Shown: positions 12,178-26,885 of the stretch, piece after piece
Layout of the letters: the number at the start of each line of letters is the position of its first letter
Numbering within the stretch: position 1 is the stretch's first letter
Translations under genes and position numbers: made by a program
Source: Dromaius novaehollandiae
Taxonomy: Eukaryota > Chordata > Aves > Casuariiformes > Dromaiidae
Length of the DNA: 64,000 nt
Assembly: GCF_036370855.1 (NCBI RefSeq)
Contig: NC_088102.1
Span: 43,127,835 to 43,191,834, forward strand
Reading direction: 5' to 3'
The notes under the pieces: model-generated
The model's database searches: none
What the model was told of the DNA's origin: nothing
What the model saw: only the letters and a program-made list of their open reading frames with translations

Positions 12178-15100
12178 CCTCCACCTCCTTGGGATACACA
12201 GTCCCTCTTAGACCCAGAGACTTATTTCTTTGCCTGTTCTCTTTCACCTGTAAAGACAGTAAAGCATTACAACTGAAAAAAGAGAGGGGGAGGAAAATAC
12301 TGGTATCAAACATATGTAAAGTGGATGACGTGAGAAGTTAAATCTTGATGGTTATTGATACTAAGTAGATTTTGTTCGCTGAAATGCTAAGGTGATCTGT
12401 AGTTTTAGAAGGGCTGCTGCTGAAGGAGGCTCTTGTGCTGGAAGCAGCCTGTGCCTTTGCACGGTTCAACGTGAAATTAACAGCTACACCCTGGTACCAT
12501 TTTGGTCCTGCGATTAGAGGATTGCTTTCTTTGGGACTATATCAAGAGGGTGGGAGAAAGTAATGCTGCAGGAGAAAATGTAGTGAAGGTTGCTTACAGG
12601 AAAAGGAATGCTTTAGGGAAGATGCTTTGCGCAAGGGGAGAGATGAGGGAGACAGCTAAAGGGAAGAAGGAGGTATCGGCACTGTGAAAGACGGAGTTAT
12701 GAGCTCCCACCTAGGGAGTGGTGCTCAGGCTGAGTTTTGAAAGGAATCTCTGTGCAGCTCAGTTTTATCATTGTCAGCTTTGGCTTGAAATGCAGCAAGA
12801 GGAATGAAGTAATAATAGGAGAGGAGAGGGGAGATATTTGGAGGATAGCTGCAGAAATAGGAGAGAAGTTGAGAAGCAGCAACATGCACACAAGCAACGG
12901 GAGGAAAAAAGTGGGAGTGGGATATGCTTGCTATGTGTGCTTACTATTGGCAAACAATCACATTATGAAAATTAGGAGAGAAAAGACTGCACTTGCTTTA
13001 CGAGGGCATGCTGAACTTCACATAAAGCTGAAGTTGCAACAGTAGCCTGGTGACAAAGCTAGGGACATCGTCTTAAATCCTTAGAAAAAGATCAGGCGTT
13101 ACTCCTGTATTTCTCAATGCAATTACTTCCAGGCAGGAAAGAAGGAGAGAAAAACAGGTTGTTGAGAGCTATAGCTTGCTCTTGCCAGTAGAATAAGGAC
13201 AACTTTGTCTCTGGCAAAATGCAGAACCTGTATATATTTTCATTTACAAGTAGCCATGATAAGACGTAAGTTTTTATGCAGGTTTCATCATTTTGTTCTA
13301 TTTACAATTGGATGCCAATGCAGAGCACAGAGTTTTTGACTTTGGGCTCTTTCTGACCTGTTATCCCTGCTTAGAGGATGCTGCTTTATTGCTAAGGGGT
13401 CCCAGGGAAACTGTGTCCCACGCAAGCAGAGCAAGCTGTGTGTTCCCACAGCCTCTGTTCTTGACAGCATGTGGTGTCGTGAAGAGCTGCTGAGTATTGT
13501 CCCAGTGTTTTCGGTGGAGTGACTTTCACATGCAAGTAAGGTTGTTTCAAGGAATAGTCATTCTGTTTGCTATATATCCAAGTCTGAGGTTTGAAGCATG
13601 ACTGTATTAGAGCAAAGATAAAAAAGGTGCATTTCAGAGAGAGCAAGTAAAGAGCTTAAAAGAAAATAAACATACATTTTACAGTCTCTGTCCAGTCTTC
13701 TGCCAAAAATAATCTCAGTCACCTGGGGAGAGATTTGAATGCATGCGTGTTTAACCCTGTAGCTGCTGTCATGATCTTCACATGGGGGTAGCTTGTCCCA
13801 CTGCGTTGTTATGGGCAGCTCTCAGACTCTGCAGTCAATTATTTTAAGAACCGCTTGTATTCCCAGTGAGGAGGTTTTCCTGGAGCAGATCCTCAGAGTG
13901 GCTTTACATTTCCTTCTTGATTTGGAAAGCCCAAAGCCTTGATGATGAGGGAATTTGCAGGTCCACTTTTCTCTCTTCTGTTTTACTGGCTGGCATATGC
14001 CTTTCTAATGAGCTGTGTCCTAAAAAGGTAATTTCAGAGTTCCCCTCCACTGAAAATTTTTGGCACACCAAAGCACCGAAGGAAGTCAGAACTTTTTTGG
14101 TGCAAAAATTAAGACTCTACAAGAAAATTCATAAAACTGTGTGGGCTAAAAAAATAAAAAGAGGGGGAGGTTCAGCATATCAAGGTGCATAGTTCAGTGT
14201 CAGGGCAACTTCACAGTCATTCTAAGGCTGAGGAAGCACCCTAGCCTACTGTCTCAGGTGGCTAGGAAGAAGAAGATGAAAAAAGGCACTAGGTGAATGT
14301 GTGGAAGAATTTTCTGTTTGTTTGTTTTTGTTTTTTAATCACCAATGTTGCTTTAAATCTTCATATTGGCTGATTCTTCTTGGATTACTTGGTTGTACAG
14401 ATGTTGTGCTCTTGCCTCTGGATGCGGAGTGCAAACTATCTCCAAAATTATAGCACAACATGCACCCGAGGCAAACCTTAAATGCCTTTTCCTAAAGTGC
14501 AGTCATGTGTTTGTGTCATTTCTCAGAAGGTTAGCTACTGAGTAAAGTTGCAGTTCTTGAGATAATATTGGTGGAGGTATTTTGTCCAGATCTCTCCTTG
14601 TAACTCTTTCGAATACTTCCTATGGAGCTGTCATGGGCTAGGGTATCTCACGTTTAATTTTAGGCTGAGTAGTTGTCAATGTTTGGGGTTTTGCTGGATC
14701 TTTTTTGAGGCAGAGAGAGGTTGACTGCAAGTTTAAGATTAAGAGGGCCAGCCTTCCTTTTAGACTTCTTTTTTTCTTGCCCTCTTTTCTCCCCGCCATT
14801 TTTTTTTGTTGTTGTGGATTGTTATATCAGTGTGGAAATGGGGAATGGTGCATTCCTGGATGCTGCTTGCCCCTTGCATTTGTCTAGCAAACTGTTTCCA
14901 GAAGCCCAGGAGGTTTTCTCCTTTTTTGGTTTGTCTACCTCTCAAAATCGAGCTGGCCTGTTTTACAGAGTGAGTATAAGCTATTTAAGTTTAATCAGTT
15001 CACACATACATAAAGACACTTTTTTAAGAGCATCTTATTTTGATGTAAGCCAACAGATTTATGCACCTAAAAATAAGCCAGTTCATCTATCTCACTTGGA

Positions 15101-18100
15101 CAGAGCTTTACTGATTTGTGTATCCTTTTGTCTGTCTAGACAAGTGCCTGCCAAGAGTGGAAAGAAGGGGAGAAGGGGGCTACATCTTCTTCTGCTTTTT
15201 AATGGAAGAACTTTTCTCTTTCTCATTCTTCTTGTGTCTCTCTCTGCTGGGTTAGCTAGCATACAGGTAGAGCAGTGGTTTTGGTATTTTCACTTAAATA
15301 ACTCCAACCAGGACAGTACCAATTGATCCTTGAAATCTGTCATAGAAGATAGGTCGACAGTCCTTTACTGTGCAAATGACAGAATATCTGTAGGTATTGC
15401 GCTCAGTCTGGATATGATATTCAAGGCACTATGACTGTCGCTGAAAGCCACGCATTGGGCGGATGCGTTGAAACAGGAAGAAAGACAATTCTCTTTAAGG
15501 TATGGACATTGCAAAGCTGAGAGCTCTTTGAAATGCAGTGGAAAAGGACAGAATAGATGCATGGGCATTCCCTAGTGGGGGAGCACATGAAGACAAGTAC
15601 TGAGAATTTTCAAATTCTTATTTAACAGGAGAGCATCAAGAAGAGGGACTAAAGTAGAGGAGGAAGAAATTGGTATTGGGCCACTGGTACTTTAAAGCTG
15701 AAGACATTGTCTTGTTAGTGGCCGTGGGAGAAATCTGTCCTTATTTCTGTTACATAGTTTCACAGTTTCTAATTGGTCCCTAAGATCAAAGTTGTAAAGG
15801 ATGTCCAGCTTCAGTAATACTTAAAAAGCATTCCTCTCCCGCCCCCCAGAGTGCTAAACAGATATGTAGGAGGGCCCTTGTCTTCAGCCTGTTTGTATGT
15901 GTGATTGGGTGTGCACTGGCTGTGCTCGTGTGTGGAAGTGCACCAGTGGTGCGTGTGTGACTAGAGAGAACTTTTCATCCTGAATTAATTTTAGTGAAAA
16001 ATGCTGCTTTGTTAACACTAAAATACTTTTTATAAAGTGATCTAGGTTTGGAGTGTAATGTATGGAGTTTTTGCATGTGTGCTAGTTAGTTCATACTGGA
16101 AGACTGGAATAAATCCAGCTATTTTCTTCATCTTTTTAATTCAGACTTTTGTTTAGAGAAGTCTTTTATTTAAAAATCTTAAATTCTGAAATCTAGAATA
16201 GAAGACTTGGTTTAGGATCAAATGCTTAGTTTTGACATGAAATGTTACCGTTCAACACACACTGATATGTGTTTGACTCTGCAATTTGATTGAACTTCTG
16301 AGAAACTTTCATTTCAGGGTGACCTGTGACAGCTTTGGTTTTATAATTTCTTTGAGTTTGCCAGTGATCTGGAAAACCCTGTATTAAAGCTCTTCAGTTA
16401 ACTTGTGAGTATACCACATACGCATTTGTACCTGGTATTATGCATGCAATTCATTGTCCTCAGCCTGATTTTCACTGCTGCACATGTACACAGTGGCTGG
16501 TGCTGTTGTTTTTAGCTCAGTATTGGATCAAATTCTTCAGAAATACAAGGAAACAAAGATAACCTGCACTCTTTGCAAACCTTTAGTAAAATCAGAAGGG
16601 TAAAGCAGCTGCTGAGAGGAGAGGCAGGTGAGCTCTTTCCAGAAATAGATGGAGAGGAAGAAATCCGTGGAGTTCTTGGCTAATACAAATTGATGGATCT
16701 CTGTTAATGTGAGCACATTTACAGCAGTGGAACATCTTGCCTTCTGTATCTGGAGACTTTTATCTGAGACTCTTATGAGTAAGCATGATTTCTGTACTGA
16801 ATACTTAAATCAGAGGAGGAAAATAATGACATTAATTATGTTAATTAATTGGATCAAGCTTATAGTCCTTTCCTGTATCTCAGCATCAGTTCTTCCTCTC
16901 ACAATTTCTCTTCCTCCCATTCCTTTGTAATTGGAATTGTAATTCCCCTGCTCCTCTCTACTCCTGGAGCGTAGCAAACCCAGTGCTTTAATGTGGGCTG
17001 CTGTCACAGCAGAACAGGACCTTTGTATCTGTGTATACAACGATGAAAACGTGCCAGGTGTGAGAGCAGGCCAGTGTGGAAAAGTGGTGAGCTGAGGTGT
17101 CTGATAAGAGATGGGTGGCAGCTGGTCTGACAGATGGCCTCTGAGTGAATATGGAGAAGTGAGACAACTGAGAGAGTGGTGACAGATAACACAGGTAGGT
17201 TATGTGGGACAGGAGAAAAGCGTAGCGCCTTTGGTTCAGATTGTGACTGGTCCAGCACCATTAGGGGTTAGAGGGGATGTATCTGGAGAATGCCAGGTTC
17301 TTTCCTTTTTATGTGCAAGAGGAGAGCTCAGGCTATGAGACCTTTGCTAAGTAGGAAATGGAAGTGGCGCCAGTACCTTCCCAGGTCTCTGCACTGCCTG
17401 AAGGACTGCAGCTCGCAAGCAGGTGGTGGGGTCTCACTGAAGCATTTTGCTTCCCTCAGGCATGCTGTTTCAAGGAGCTTTCCTAGAGCTTCTGTACCTC
17501 CACACTGTTCTCCCTTCCAGAGAGTATGATACCAGCACAACTGGACCCATAAGGAATGGCGGAAACAAAGAGAAGTGATGTAAAGGGAAACAGAGGTGAC
17601 TGTTAAATCTTTCTCACCTAAAAAAGACAACTCTGCCCTATATGCTGAGGAAATAAAGGACTCAGAATTTCTGTATGATGCTTATCCACAGGCCAAGATT
17701 CATCACTTTAGGAGAATTTCAGAATTTGTTTTTTCTGTATCTGCTCCTTAAGATAAAGCTGACTGGAAAAGTGTGAAAATTTACACAACTCCGTACAGTG
17801 TTTCCTTCCACTTGTCAATGAAAAACTTGTCAAAGTTTCTAACCGGCCTTACACAAGGGAAAGAAACTCCCAGAGAATGGCGCTGACTGAGTTTAAAAAA
17901 GAAAATAGCAGGCTCTTCAGAGATAAAGGTAGTCTTGAGAAAGAGTGAAGTATAGAATACAAAGCTGAAGTCTTTCCAAAAAGCACAGATCCTTGCAACT
18001 CAGCTTAGCTTATGTGCTGTCTAATGGGAGAACTGTGTCTGTTAATAAGGCATCACAGATTTTCAGCTAATTGGTATCTGAAATCCCATAAGCTTTGGCA

Positions 18101-18157
18101 TATTGGCCAAGAAGGATGCATTTACTCATATGCTGCAGTTGTTCACTTAAGGTGGTT

Positions 18158-18175
18158 TTATTTATTTATTTTTTT
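18158..18175. repeat. (TTTA)n microsatellite
   Basis: A short tetranucleotide run of TTTA units ends in a T tract, within intron 1. Confidence 0.7.
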
Positions 18176-19981
18176 CTCCAGTCTATAGCATAGCATGTGT
18201 TTGAGGGCATAGACAGCTGAACTTTCTGGGTTTAAAGCATCCACACCTCTGCACTGTGTGTATGTGTATGGAGTTATATGTTTATATATTCAAAATATAG
18301 GAGTGATAAAGTAACTGATTTGGAGCCATAGTGGAAGGTGCAATGGAGGTATGTGACAGGGTCTTGGTGTGCGTAATGAAGTGCAAGAAGTGAGAAGTTT
18401 CTGCCCCTGTCTTGTCTTGGAGAGGAGTTTTTGAGATACCAAGGAGTGAAACTAAACCCGAACTGGAACTTTTTTCCCCATGAATCAGAACTGACCCAAT
18501 AACTGAAGTCTTATTAGAATCTAAATCAGGATCAAACCCAACAGGTTACTGGTTGAGTATCACAGTTCAGTGCAATCTTTCACCCCTCAGCAGAGATGTG
18601 ATCCGCATGGGAGCTACCTCCAGCTGCAAGGGTCTCTGTGCAGCTTTGCATCCAGCTTCTGCCTCCCACAGGACAGTCACCAGTGTCCGCTCCTGCACTG
18701 ACACAGTGCTGCCTTGAACTGTGGAGATCCACGACGTCTTCTACATGCTGAGGGTGAACTCTGAGGGCTCCAGTGGGAAGGGATGGGCTGTATTATGGAG
18801 TCTGGCTGTCTCATGGGTGCTCTAGAAATGCTTGCAGCACCCTTCCTGGGCTGGCCCTTGGCAGTTGCACAGGGACCCCTGCATAAGTGAGTGTACTTGG
18901 GTGTTTGTGTACTGGGTGCTGTGTGTGCAGCAGGGAGAGGGGAAGGCTAGGGGAGCTTAACTCTCCTCCTCCTCCTCCTTTATCATGCTGCATCAAATCT
19001 GCGTTCGCCTTCGTAGCATGGTCTCGCAACTTCTGCTCCTCTCTCCTGGGCTGAGGAGGTAGGAGGAAGCTGTGTAGCTACAGGGGGAGCGCAGTTGTGA
19101 CCAGGGCCAGGCAGGGGAGCAGGAGGTAGGAACTCTGCTCCAGCAGAGATCATGAACCTGTTCAGTGTGGCTTGGGATTGCCAAAAACTGCATAGCAGCT
19201 GTCCTGAACCTGAACCACTGATCTCAGGCAAAGCTGAATTCAAACTGGAATGGAACTGAAAAACTATTTGCCTCACTGGATTGTTCATTTGGTTCTTCTA
19301 TGGACCCTGGTGTCTTGACTAATATTTTAGATAATGTAAAGAGCCTTGAGAATTGTAATTCACACCTCTAATAACTTGCATGTCTTTATTTTCTGGATCT
19401 TCTCTTTATTTTGTTACATTTTACTGCAGTTTTTATTTTCTGAGTATCCACTATTTATAATTTTTGGTCTTTTTCCTACTGAGCTATGAGTGATACATAT
19501 TTGCTACTTTCACTTCAGCCAATGGAAGACTGACTTGAAATTTCCTTGGCCTTTAGCATGTTTTTAGAGTTTGCTCTATGACATTTTGATGTGTACTGAG
19601 CTGGAATCCAGATCTCTTTACATTAGTAACACTTTTAGAGTGTGGAGTTCACAACAGGAGCATTTTCTTTGTTTACAGTCACTACAGGAGCCAGAACAGT
19701 ATTTAAAATCTGTGAAACAAGCTTCCTTTAACCCTATGCAGGCTAACAGTTCAGCCTAGATTTTAATGAGTCATGGCACCCTCTGAATCTTGCAAGCCCT
19801 GATAGCATAGTCATCACCAAATACTTGCTTTCGCCACTCTGTTCATGTTTCTTAAAGTCCCACATGCCTTCTGGCCCTTCAGTATCCATCAAGTTGTTAA
19901 CAGACTTTATATTTTTCCACAAATTTGACAGATTGTGTTTGTCAGTCTGTTGCAATCCCAGAGAAGAAATTTGTAGGTCTC

Positions 19982-19989
<8 letters not shown>

Positions 19990-20028
<39 letters not shown>
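19990..20028. repeat. A39 homopolymer
   Basis: This is the longest pure A tract of the window. It could be the tail of an old retrotransposed sequence on the + strand, but no recognisable transcript or target-site duplication is visible upstream, so it is left as simple sequence. Confidence 0.9.
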
Positions 20029-20029
<1 letters not shown>

Positions 20030-21704
20030 GCTTTGTGAATTAATTACAAGCAAAATGAGGTGAATAAACCAATTATGAAATATCTCTGCTAGCCAACTTT
20101 TGAATTATGAGTTGGGGGGGGGGAAACTATATGAATTAACCCAGGTTTGATTTCTGATTTTGCTACTTAGGTCAAAAAGTAGAGGATAAAATTTCCTCTG
20201 GCTGATAACTTCCAATTTTGTGACAGCAGATAAGTGGTGGATAGTTGATTATCTGGCTGCCCTGCTCCTATAACTAGCTTCATTTCTGCATCCTGAACTT
20301 CAACTTAAACTCCTGTTTTTCCAGATTTGGTATTTACTTAGTTCAAAAGGATTTGTGTTCTGCATATTCAAATGAATACAAAAATACAACAGACTAATAA
20401 AAATCTCTTTCTTTTCATCTCATCTAGAGCTGTAATTTATTCACTCTGATTAGATACAATCATTCAGCCTTCCCTCTAGAAGCTATTTTCATTTTTGATA
20501 TGATGGTCAGTGTAGGACAGGATATAGTTCTTTTCTTTCTTTCTTTTTTCCTCCCTCACTGTAATTCCCAAACATCTTGTTTGGGAAAGTAAGCTGATGT
20601 CCCACATACAAATTTGTACCACTGGGAAAATGCCTACCATCCAGTTTTACTAAATAGAAAAACAGTGTTTTTAGTTATCTATTTCTGTTTATAAAAATTT
20701 TTCATTTTTGGACATTATTAGCTTTCATGGTGGCCAGCTTTCAAAACTTGTAACTGTTTTAGGGGACACAAAATTCAGACTAGCAGTCTGTAGTCTATCA
20801 CTGATGTTAGTAATGTAAAAACAATACTGAGAAGTAATGATAAATGGTGTTGTTGCATGGCCTTCATGTCTCTCCTTATCTCTTCACCTGAAATAGACTG
20901 TTTTCAACTTTGACCAATAGCAGGTACACACTGTTAAGGCAAGAGGCATACTGAAACAGTTAGGGATAGGGCTGAAGCTGCTCTGAAGCTGGAAAGCAGA
21001 GGATTGTGTTTATTGTCCAAAAGGGAGATAGCAAAATAGTTTTGGTCCCAGGCATAAATCTTAAAAACAAAATTTTTTATAAGCTTTCATATGCACAGAT
21101 ATGCTCCAGTGTGTTTTCCAAAGAAAGTAAACTACTATTTAAGAATACTCTTAAAAGTGCCATTTTATTCTTGATGACCCAAACACACAAAGGAGCAAGA
21201 AATAAAGCTGATGAGAAGCAAAAGGTGGAAGTGCCTTGCTTAGTCTTTCTGAGCTTGGCAAAAGGTAAATACATAGCATGCCCAGTTTTTCTGGCACCTA
21301 GGCTCTCCAAACTCAGCTTTCACATCACAGGATAGGGTTAAAAATCATCAAATTAAAACAAACATATTTATGAGCCATCTGGTTTTGGAGTCTTTCCAGT
21401 TTGTGTTTTCTAGCCTGGGTAACTATTAAGTAATTTTTGTTGCTGTAATTTTCATGTCGTTATATGGCTCCAGAAACTACATGTTTAAGAAAAACACTGT
21501 AGAGAACTAGATTCAGAATAGAATTATAAGCACTGGCAGCACGGGAGACATTTGTCATTCTTTCAATTGTCCTAATGTACTACTAAAAGTAAGCGTACAG
21601 AACATTTTTTAAATCCATCTTGCCTTTTAATGTGACTTTAAGTTAGGCAGAGTGAATAGGAAGGCAATATTATCTAATACTTGTACAGTAGGGTAAGGAG
21701 AGTC

Positions 21705-21850
21705 AGATTTCCTAGTGTTGGTTCCAGGTTCTGTCACTAGCTTTCTGTGTGGTTTGGGGAAGGTTGCTTAGCCTTGATGCCTTAAACCTTGTCCTGTTTT
21801 ACCTATATTATCTTCCTTACTTAGATATTGTGAGACATAAAATAGTATGT
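21705..21850 (+). mobile_element. CORE-SINE/MIR-like relic
   Basis: The stretch follows the order typical of a MIR-type SINE: 'ggttctgtcactagctttct', 'gtgtggtttggggaaggttg', 'cttagccttgatgcctta', 'tgtcctgttttacctatatt' and 'agatattgtgagacataaaa'. These correspond to the family phrases about a test for lability, 'tgtgaccttgggcaagtcac', 'cctcagtttcc', 'tacctcacagg' and 'tgtgaggatt'. It is heavily mutated and therefore ancient. The match is by memory of the consensus. Confidence 0.55.
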
Positions 21851-24800
21851 TCTAATTCCTTGAAATAGGTCACAGCATTATTTCTATTTATTAGGCCTTT
21901 TCTTTTAATGAAGAGTAACTGGGGAGTCTATAAGTCAATTTCAGTGGAAATTTAAATGTGTTGCTTTGGTAAAAAGTCTCTTTCTTCTTTCACATTGAAC
22001 ATTGGATTTCTGATAAGAGCTTTCTGACAATATCAGCTTTTCCATTGGTGGAGGAAATAAAAGCATTCTCCTTAAAGGTATGCATTTGTGTAACTCTTTC
22101 ATAGTGTATCCTTATCTGCTCATGAGAAGGCACAGCACCAGTGAATAGATGTAAAATCCCCTCTTGTTCCTCCAGTGACATGATGTTCTTCATGCCACCT
22201 CTGTCATTTGTGACCCTGAATCAACTTGAAGAGTATAGTTTCATCTTTGTGTAAATTCTTTGGAAGAAAGAAAGGACAGAATGTAACTAGAGTTGCTGGT
22301 GTTGGGTTTTTAGAGATAACCAAATGCTGGATGCTCTTTAAACGTAACATGTTTTGTGAATGCTAACTAAAGTACAGTAAACAGCTTCTTATTTCCCACT
22401 TCTCCCACCTTTTTGATAGAGCGGGATGCTGAACATCATTAGTTTTTTCTAGTCGGATTCATTTTTTACCTTTCTGACCTTTTAGCCTGTTTGTGCACAG
22501 CTGGACTTCACTGCTGTTCCAGTTCCCCTGCACGCTGTCAGACATACTGCTGCATCTTGCTGTCTCCCCTGAGGCTTGGTATCTCTTACAGACAGTGAGT
22601 AGGAACAGCTGGCAGGTTGAGCTCAGTGAAGAATGCACTGATGTCCATAGTTCTCGTCAGGATAAGTACATAGCTTATGTTTCTCTGCTTCCCTTACTCA
22701 CAGCTGGCCTGAAATTTAAAAAAAAACGCAATACTATTGCTTAGTGTCTTTATGCCTGTAGATGCAAAGCCCAGATTCTCAGCTGCATAAAGAGGAAGAA
22801 AGAAGGGTATGCAAAGAAGAATTACAGATTACTCAGGGTGAGTGTGATTTGGAGGTAGGCATTTCTTACACCAGCACAGAACGCTAGCTATGATGCAAGG
22901 AAGAAGTTTGAAATCTTGGCACCAAATTGTTAAATGCCCTGCTGAAAATTGTGCTGTTTCACGTGCCAGCTTCTTAGCCTCCTCTGAGTGTTTGTTTGAC
23001 ACACTTTTCTGTTCTGGAGTCCAGCTGGCATTGAGAGGCTCAGCTGTTAGGAAGCCCATTTGGGAGTCTCAGCTGGCCCTGGCAGACTCCACATGCTGCT
23101 GGAGCACTTGCTGGCAAAGTTGTGGTCCCTCCTCTGTGGGCTGTCAACGAATTCTAGCTGATGCTATGATGTTTGAAATGTGCTTGACTCTTGCTTAGAG
23201 CTTACAGGACTCTGCTGGGGAGATGCAAGGCTAGTTGTCTGTCCACCTTCACTGGTGGTAACTGCATCCCATCTTCAAAGATGTAGAGCTGGGTACTGCA
23301 CTGTCTTTGACCTGTTGATTTGGAGGTATAGCAGCGGCACTTGCTCATGATTGCCTTCAAAGCTAAGGGCAGACCTCACTGTGACCCTCATGCTGCAGCT
23401 TGCTGTCTTCCAGGGCTCTGTTGTCAAAGCCTGCCTTGTTAGCATCCTGCAATCTGAACCTGGCTTTCCATCACGCTTCAGAACAAGTTTAAGACATAGC
23501 CTTGTTCTGGGTAGAAGACAGTGAAGCAGGAATCCAGTGTCGCAGCAATTGCTGTCTACCCAGCCCTCCCAAAATACCTTCATCTTGAAGGATACAGTAA
23601 CTGATTTTAGCTTGGGTACCTCAAATATAGTTATGGCATTATGGCAAGTGGCTCCCTTTTTCTTAGCAAAAAATGCAAGGAGAATTCCTTGGCAAAGCCA
23701 TTCTAGGTGGAAGGCAATGTAAACACTTCAACATCTGCTTCCAAAATAATACTATCTACTTTAGACTGCAAAGCTCCTTCAGAATGTGTGCATTGTACAT
23801 GTTCTGTCGCTTTCTCACTTCTGTAGATGAAGCGGAGTTCATCCTCTGCTTGCAAAGAATCTTTAGCTGTTACTGACCTGATAGCTAGCTATTGCAATGA
23901 CAGGCATTTTGGGAAGCGTGTGGGACGCTTCTGTGTTTACAGGATCATTTACAACTTTCTGATGCAGAGCAGTTCAGGCTGCTTTAGAGGGAGCTGGCAC
24001 AGACAGGACAGCACTTTGAGATGTATGACACTGTGAGAGCTGTGCAACTCTCTGTTGAACGCTGATAGGAGACTGAAATGACACCAATGATTTTTTCATA
24101 TTAATCTCCCCTTCACTGGAAGAAGCTCTAGTGGAGTACCAGGTAGGCAGTGGAAACTCTTGACAGTTATATATAGAAAAGAACTGTGCAACTCAAATAC
24201 GGATTCAGTCTTTTCCTGCGGACACTAATCTGCTAATTACAGCTCCAATTTCAGGCTGTTTAGAGCTGAAAAAGTAAAATGTAGGTGCTGGATGAGCAGC
24301 TGAAGTCCAAACATCATTAAAATGTATAGGAACTCTGGCAGGTGTGAAGCAGTTAGTAGGAATAATGAGTCAAGGAACCCATGCTTGGTCTGGTAGCTGA
24401 TTTCTATCTCAAAAGAATGTACACTGAGAAGTGTAGGAATTGTGTGGAGTTAAAGAACCTTGCAGTCTGTGTTAACCATTAAAAGCTATGTGCCATTGTG
24501 AAGCATTTTGTCACCTTGAAAGCTGCCTTATATAAGGCACTCCACACTGATATACTGCACTGCTGGTAGAGCCAAGCTTGCTTTAGGACTTGTCATGATT
24601 CAGGCTTTTACTGGACAGGGGCAGTAGAGAAGAAAACTGCCCAGGCTCTTGACCTCATATTGTTTGTTATCCTTATTGTGCTGGCTCATGTATGCTGGCT
24701 GGTGTCCTGGGAGCAAAGAACTGAGGCTCTCTCTGCTGTTCATCTTAGCTTGCTTGGTTGAGGGCTGAGGAATAGAAACTTCTGTTTTCTTCATTGTGTG

Positions 24801-26885
24801 GACTGGTCTGGAGTGTCCTCTTGCCAGTAAAGAAACTCCAGCAGCAGGCCACTAGCAGTCAAGCACTGATCTTCAAGGACTCGTTACTGGGATGTGTAGT
24901 ATACTTCATAATTCTCTGATAAAGGTCTGGTTAAAAGCAGCAATTACTGAAAGGAGCCAATGGTCTCATACAGTTTCCTCACCAATCACTTCCAGAGAGT
25001 GGGTGCTTTTCTCCTAATGATTTCAAAAGAATTTAGTAATTAAGAAGGTAAGCGAGCGGTGGTGGAGCAGATCTGGGCTCCAATAGCCACAGTGTTTCAG
25101 GAATTCAGTCTAACAAAAGGTTGTTTTCTTTTCTCTTGAAAGAAATGTAACAGCTTAAGTTGAGCTATCCAGAGAATTCAACATTCATGTGTTCTGTTAG
25201 TTTGCCTCTAGTGGTTTTTGTGTGCCTGTTTCTAGTATACACACATTTACCAGATATATCCAGAAATGCAGCCTGTTGGCAGAGGTGTTTCCCCACTGCC
25301 CGTGAATGAAATAACTTAGGACCGGGGGAGGGACTGTTCTCAGTCATTTTCTTTCTGGCATCATTTTGTTCATTAATGTTTAATCAATTTATCCATGGTC
25401 TGAAAGGAAGATAGAAGTTTTCCTAACAGTCTTTCTTTTTTTGCAAACACTCATTCTGTGTTTCTTTCTCTTTGATGCTCTTGCACTGATTTCATGCTGG
25501 GGTAGAGGTTTGTTGTGACGTTCTCATCTTCAGCATGAAGCTTAAGACAGGCTGAAACATCTTTGAAAGCACTGAATGAGAGAGGTCCGCTCATTTTAAA
25601 ATGGATGAGATCAGTTCTGGAATGGTCTGGTTTCAGTCATTTGGATTTTTTACTGCTTATTCCCTTCCATAAAGCTGTCTGGATTTAAGAGTTGGGGGCT
25701 ATTTTCTAAGCACAGTTTAGTGGGCGTTAAGAATATCAGAGTAGCCATGATGGTATCTGGCTCTGCCAATGCACTAGAATAATGAAGTTGTCAAACCCTG
25801 AGACTCATCCTTGAAGTAATAAGGCTTTCTTCCTTGGGAGGAAAGAAATTCCTAATTTCATAATTACCATATTGGCAGACATTGATCCTGAAGTGGTCCT
25901 TCAAGGGAAAGGGCTCATTATATTTAAGGCCTTCCTCTCAAAGGTAAAATGAAAGCCTTCATACAAAGTATCTTTTTAGCTGCTTTCCAGTGGAAATGTG
26001 GTTTGGTAGCCCAAAGATCTTTCCCTAAACCACCCCTTACCCTCTTGGAAGCCAAAGAAAAAGCGTAGAGGGGGAGGAATCCCGTGTAAGAAAGTATCCT
26101 TGTAGATGTACTCATTCTTTACAACACAGCTCCATTTCTTCTGTTTTGTGCTCTGAGAACAGTGAGATGATTTGGCTATCATCCCATTTTTATATGTTTC
26201 TTTGCTGTGTAGAAAATGATGAAAAGACTGAAACGCAAGTAACCATTCTGTTTGGAAAACCAGTTTCCCACCAAAGTGGACTGGTACAATTGATAAATCT
26301 TGGTAACATTCTTCCAGGCAATAAGCAAAATCTGTGTCAAGTTTTGCTCAACCCAAAGGTGATTTTTTTTTTTAATCATCCAAAAATAAAGTTCAAATGT
26401 TGGCACAAAAGACAGAAATGTCTTTGAAAAGAAAGAAACAACTTGCCAAACAGCCATAAGCTAGTCTTAACTGATCCCTGACTATTAATCTGTTCAGGAA
26501 GTTCTGAACACCAGGGCTCTCACACTGAGAATCTCATGTACAGAATTCATTCCTCACAACAGTAATTCCGTGTGCAGTTTGAAAAAAGATTCTATGACTC
26601 TTGCATTGTGCTGGCTGCAGTTTAGGTATTTATACTAGACAGTTGTCTTTCAGGTGGCAAATACTTAGGGCTGCGTGAACAAACTTAGTCTTAATCCTTT
26701 CCGTAAGACATGTGGATATTAGTAGGCTGTCCAGACATACCTCTCTCTGAAGGCTTGGCTCTCATGCTACTTTGAAACAGTAAGCAATGAAAACATCACT
26801 CTTTTTAATGTTCAGCATACCATCAGGGTTCCATACTTATTAAATTGTCTCATTATTAGAAGACTGTTTATATTGGTGCTATGAT

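Noticed and set aside
19743..20043. Retrocopy ending in the A39 tract
   Set aside because: No recognisable transcript upstream, no polyadenylation signal at the right distance and no visible target-site duplication.
22890..23198. 102-codon Cys/Ser-rich + frame in intron 1
   Set aside because: It overlaps an opposite-strand frame of similar length, has no family resemblance, and has no splice or promoter support.
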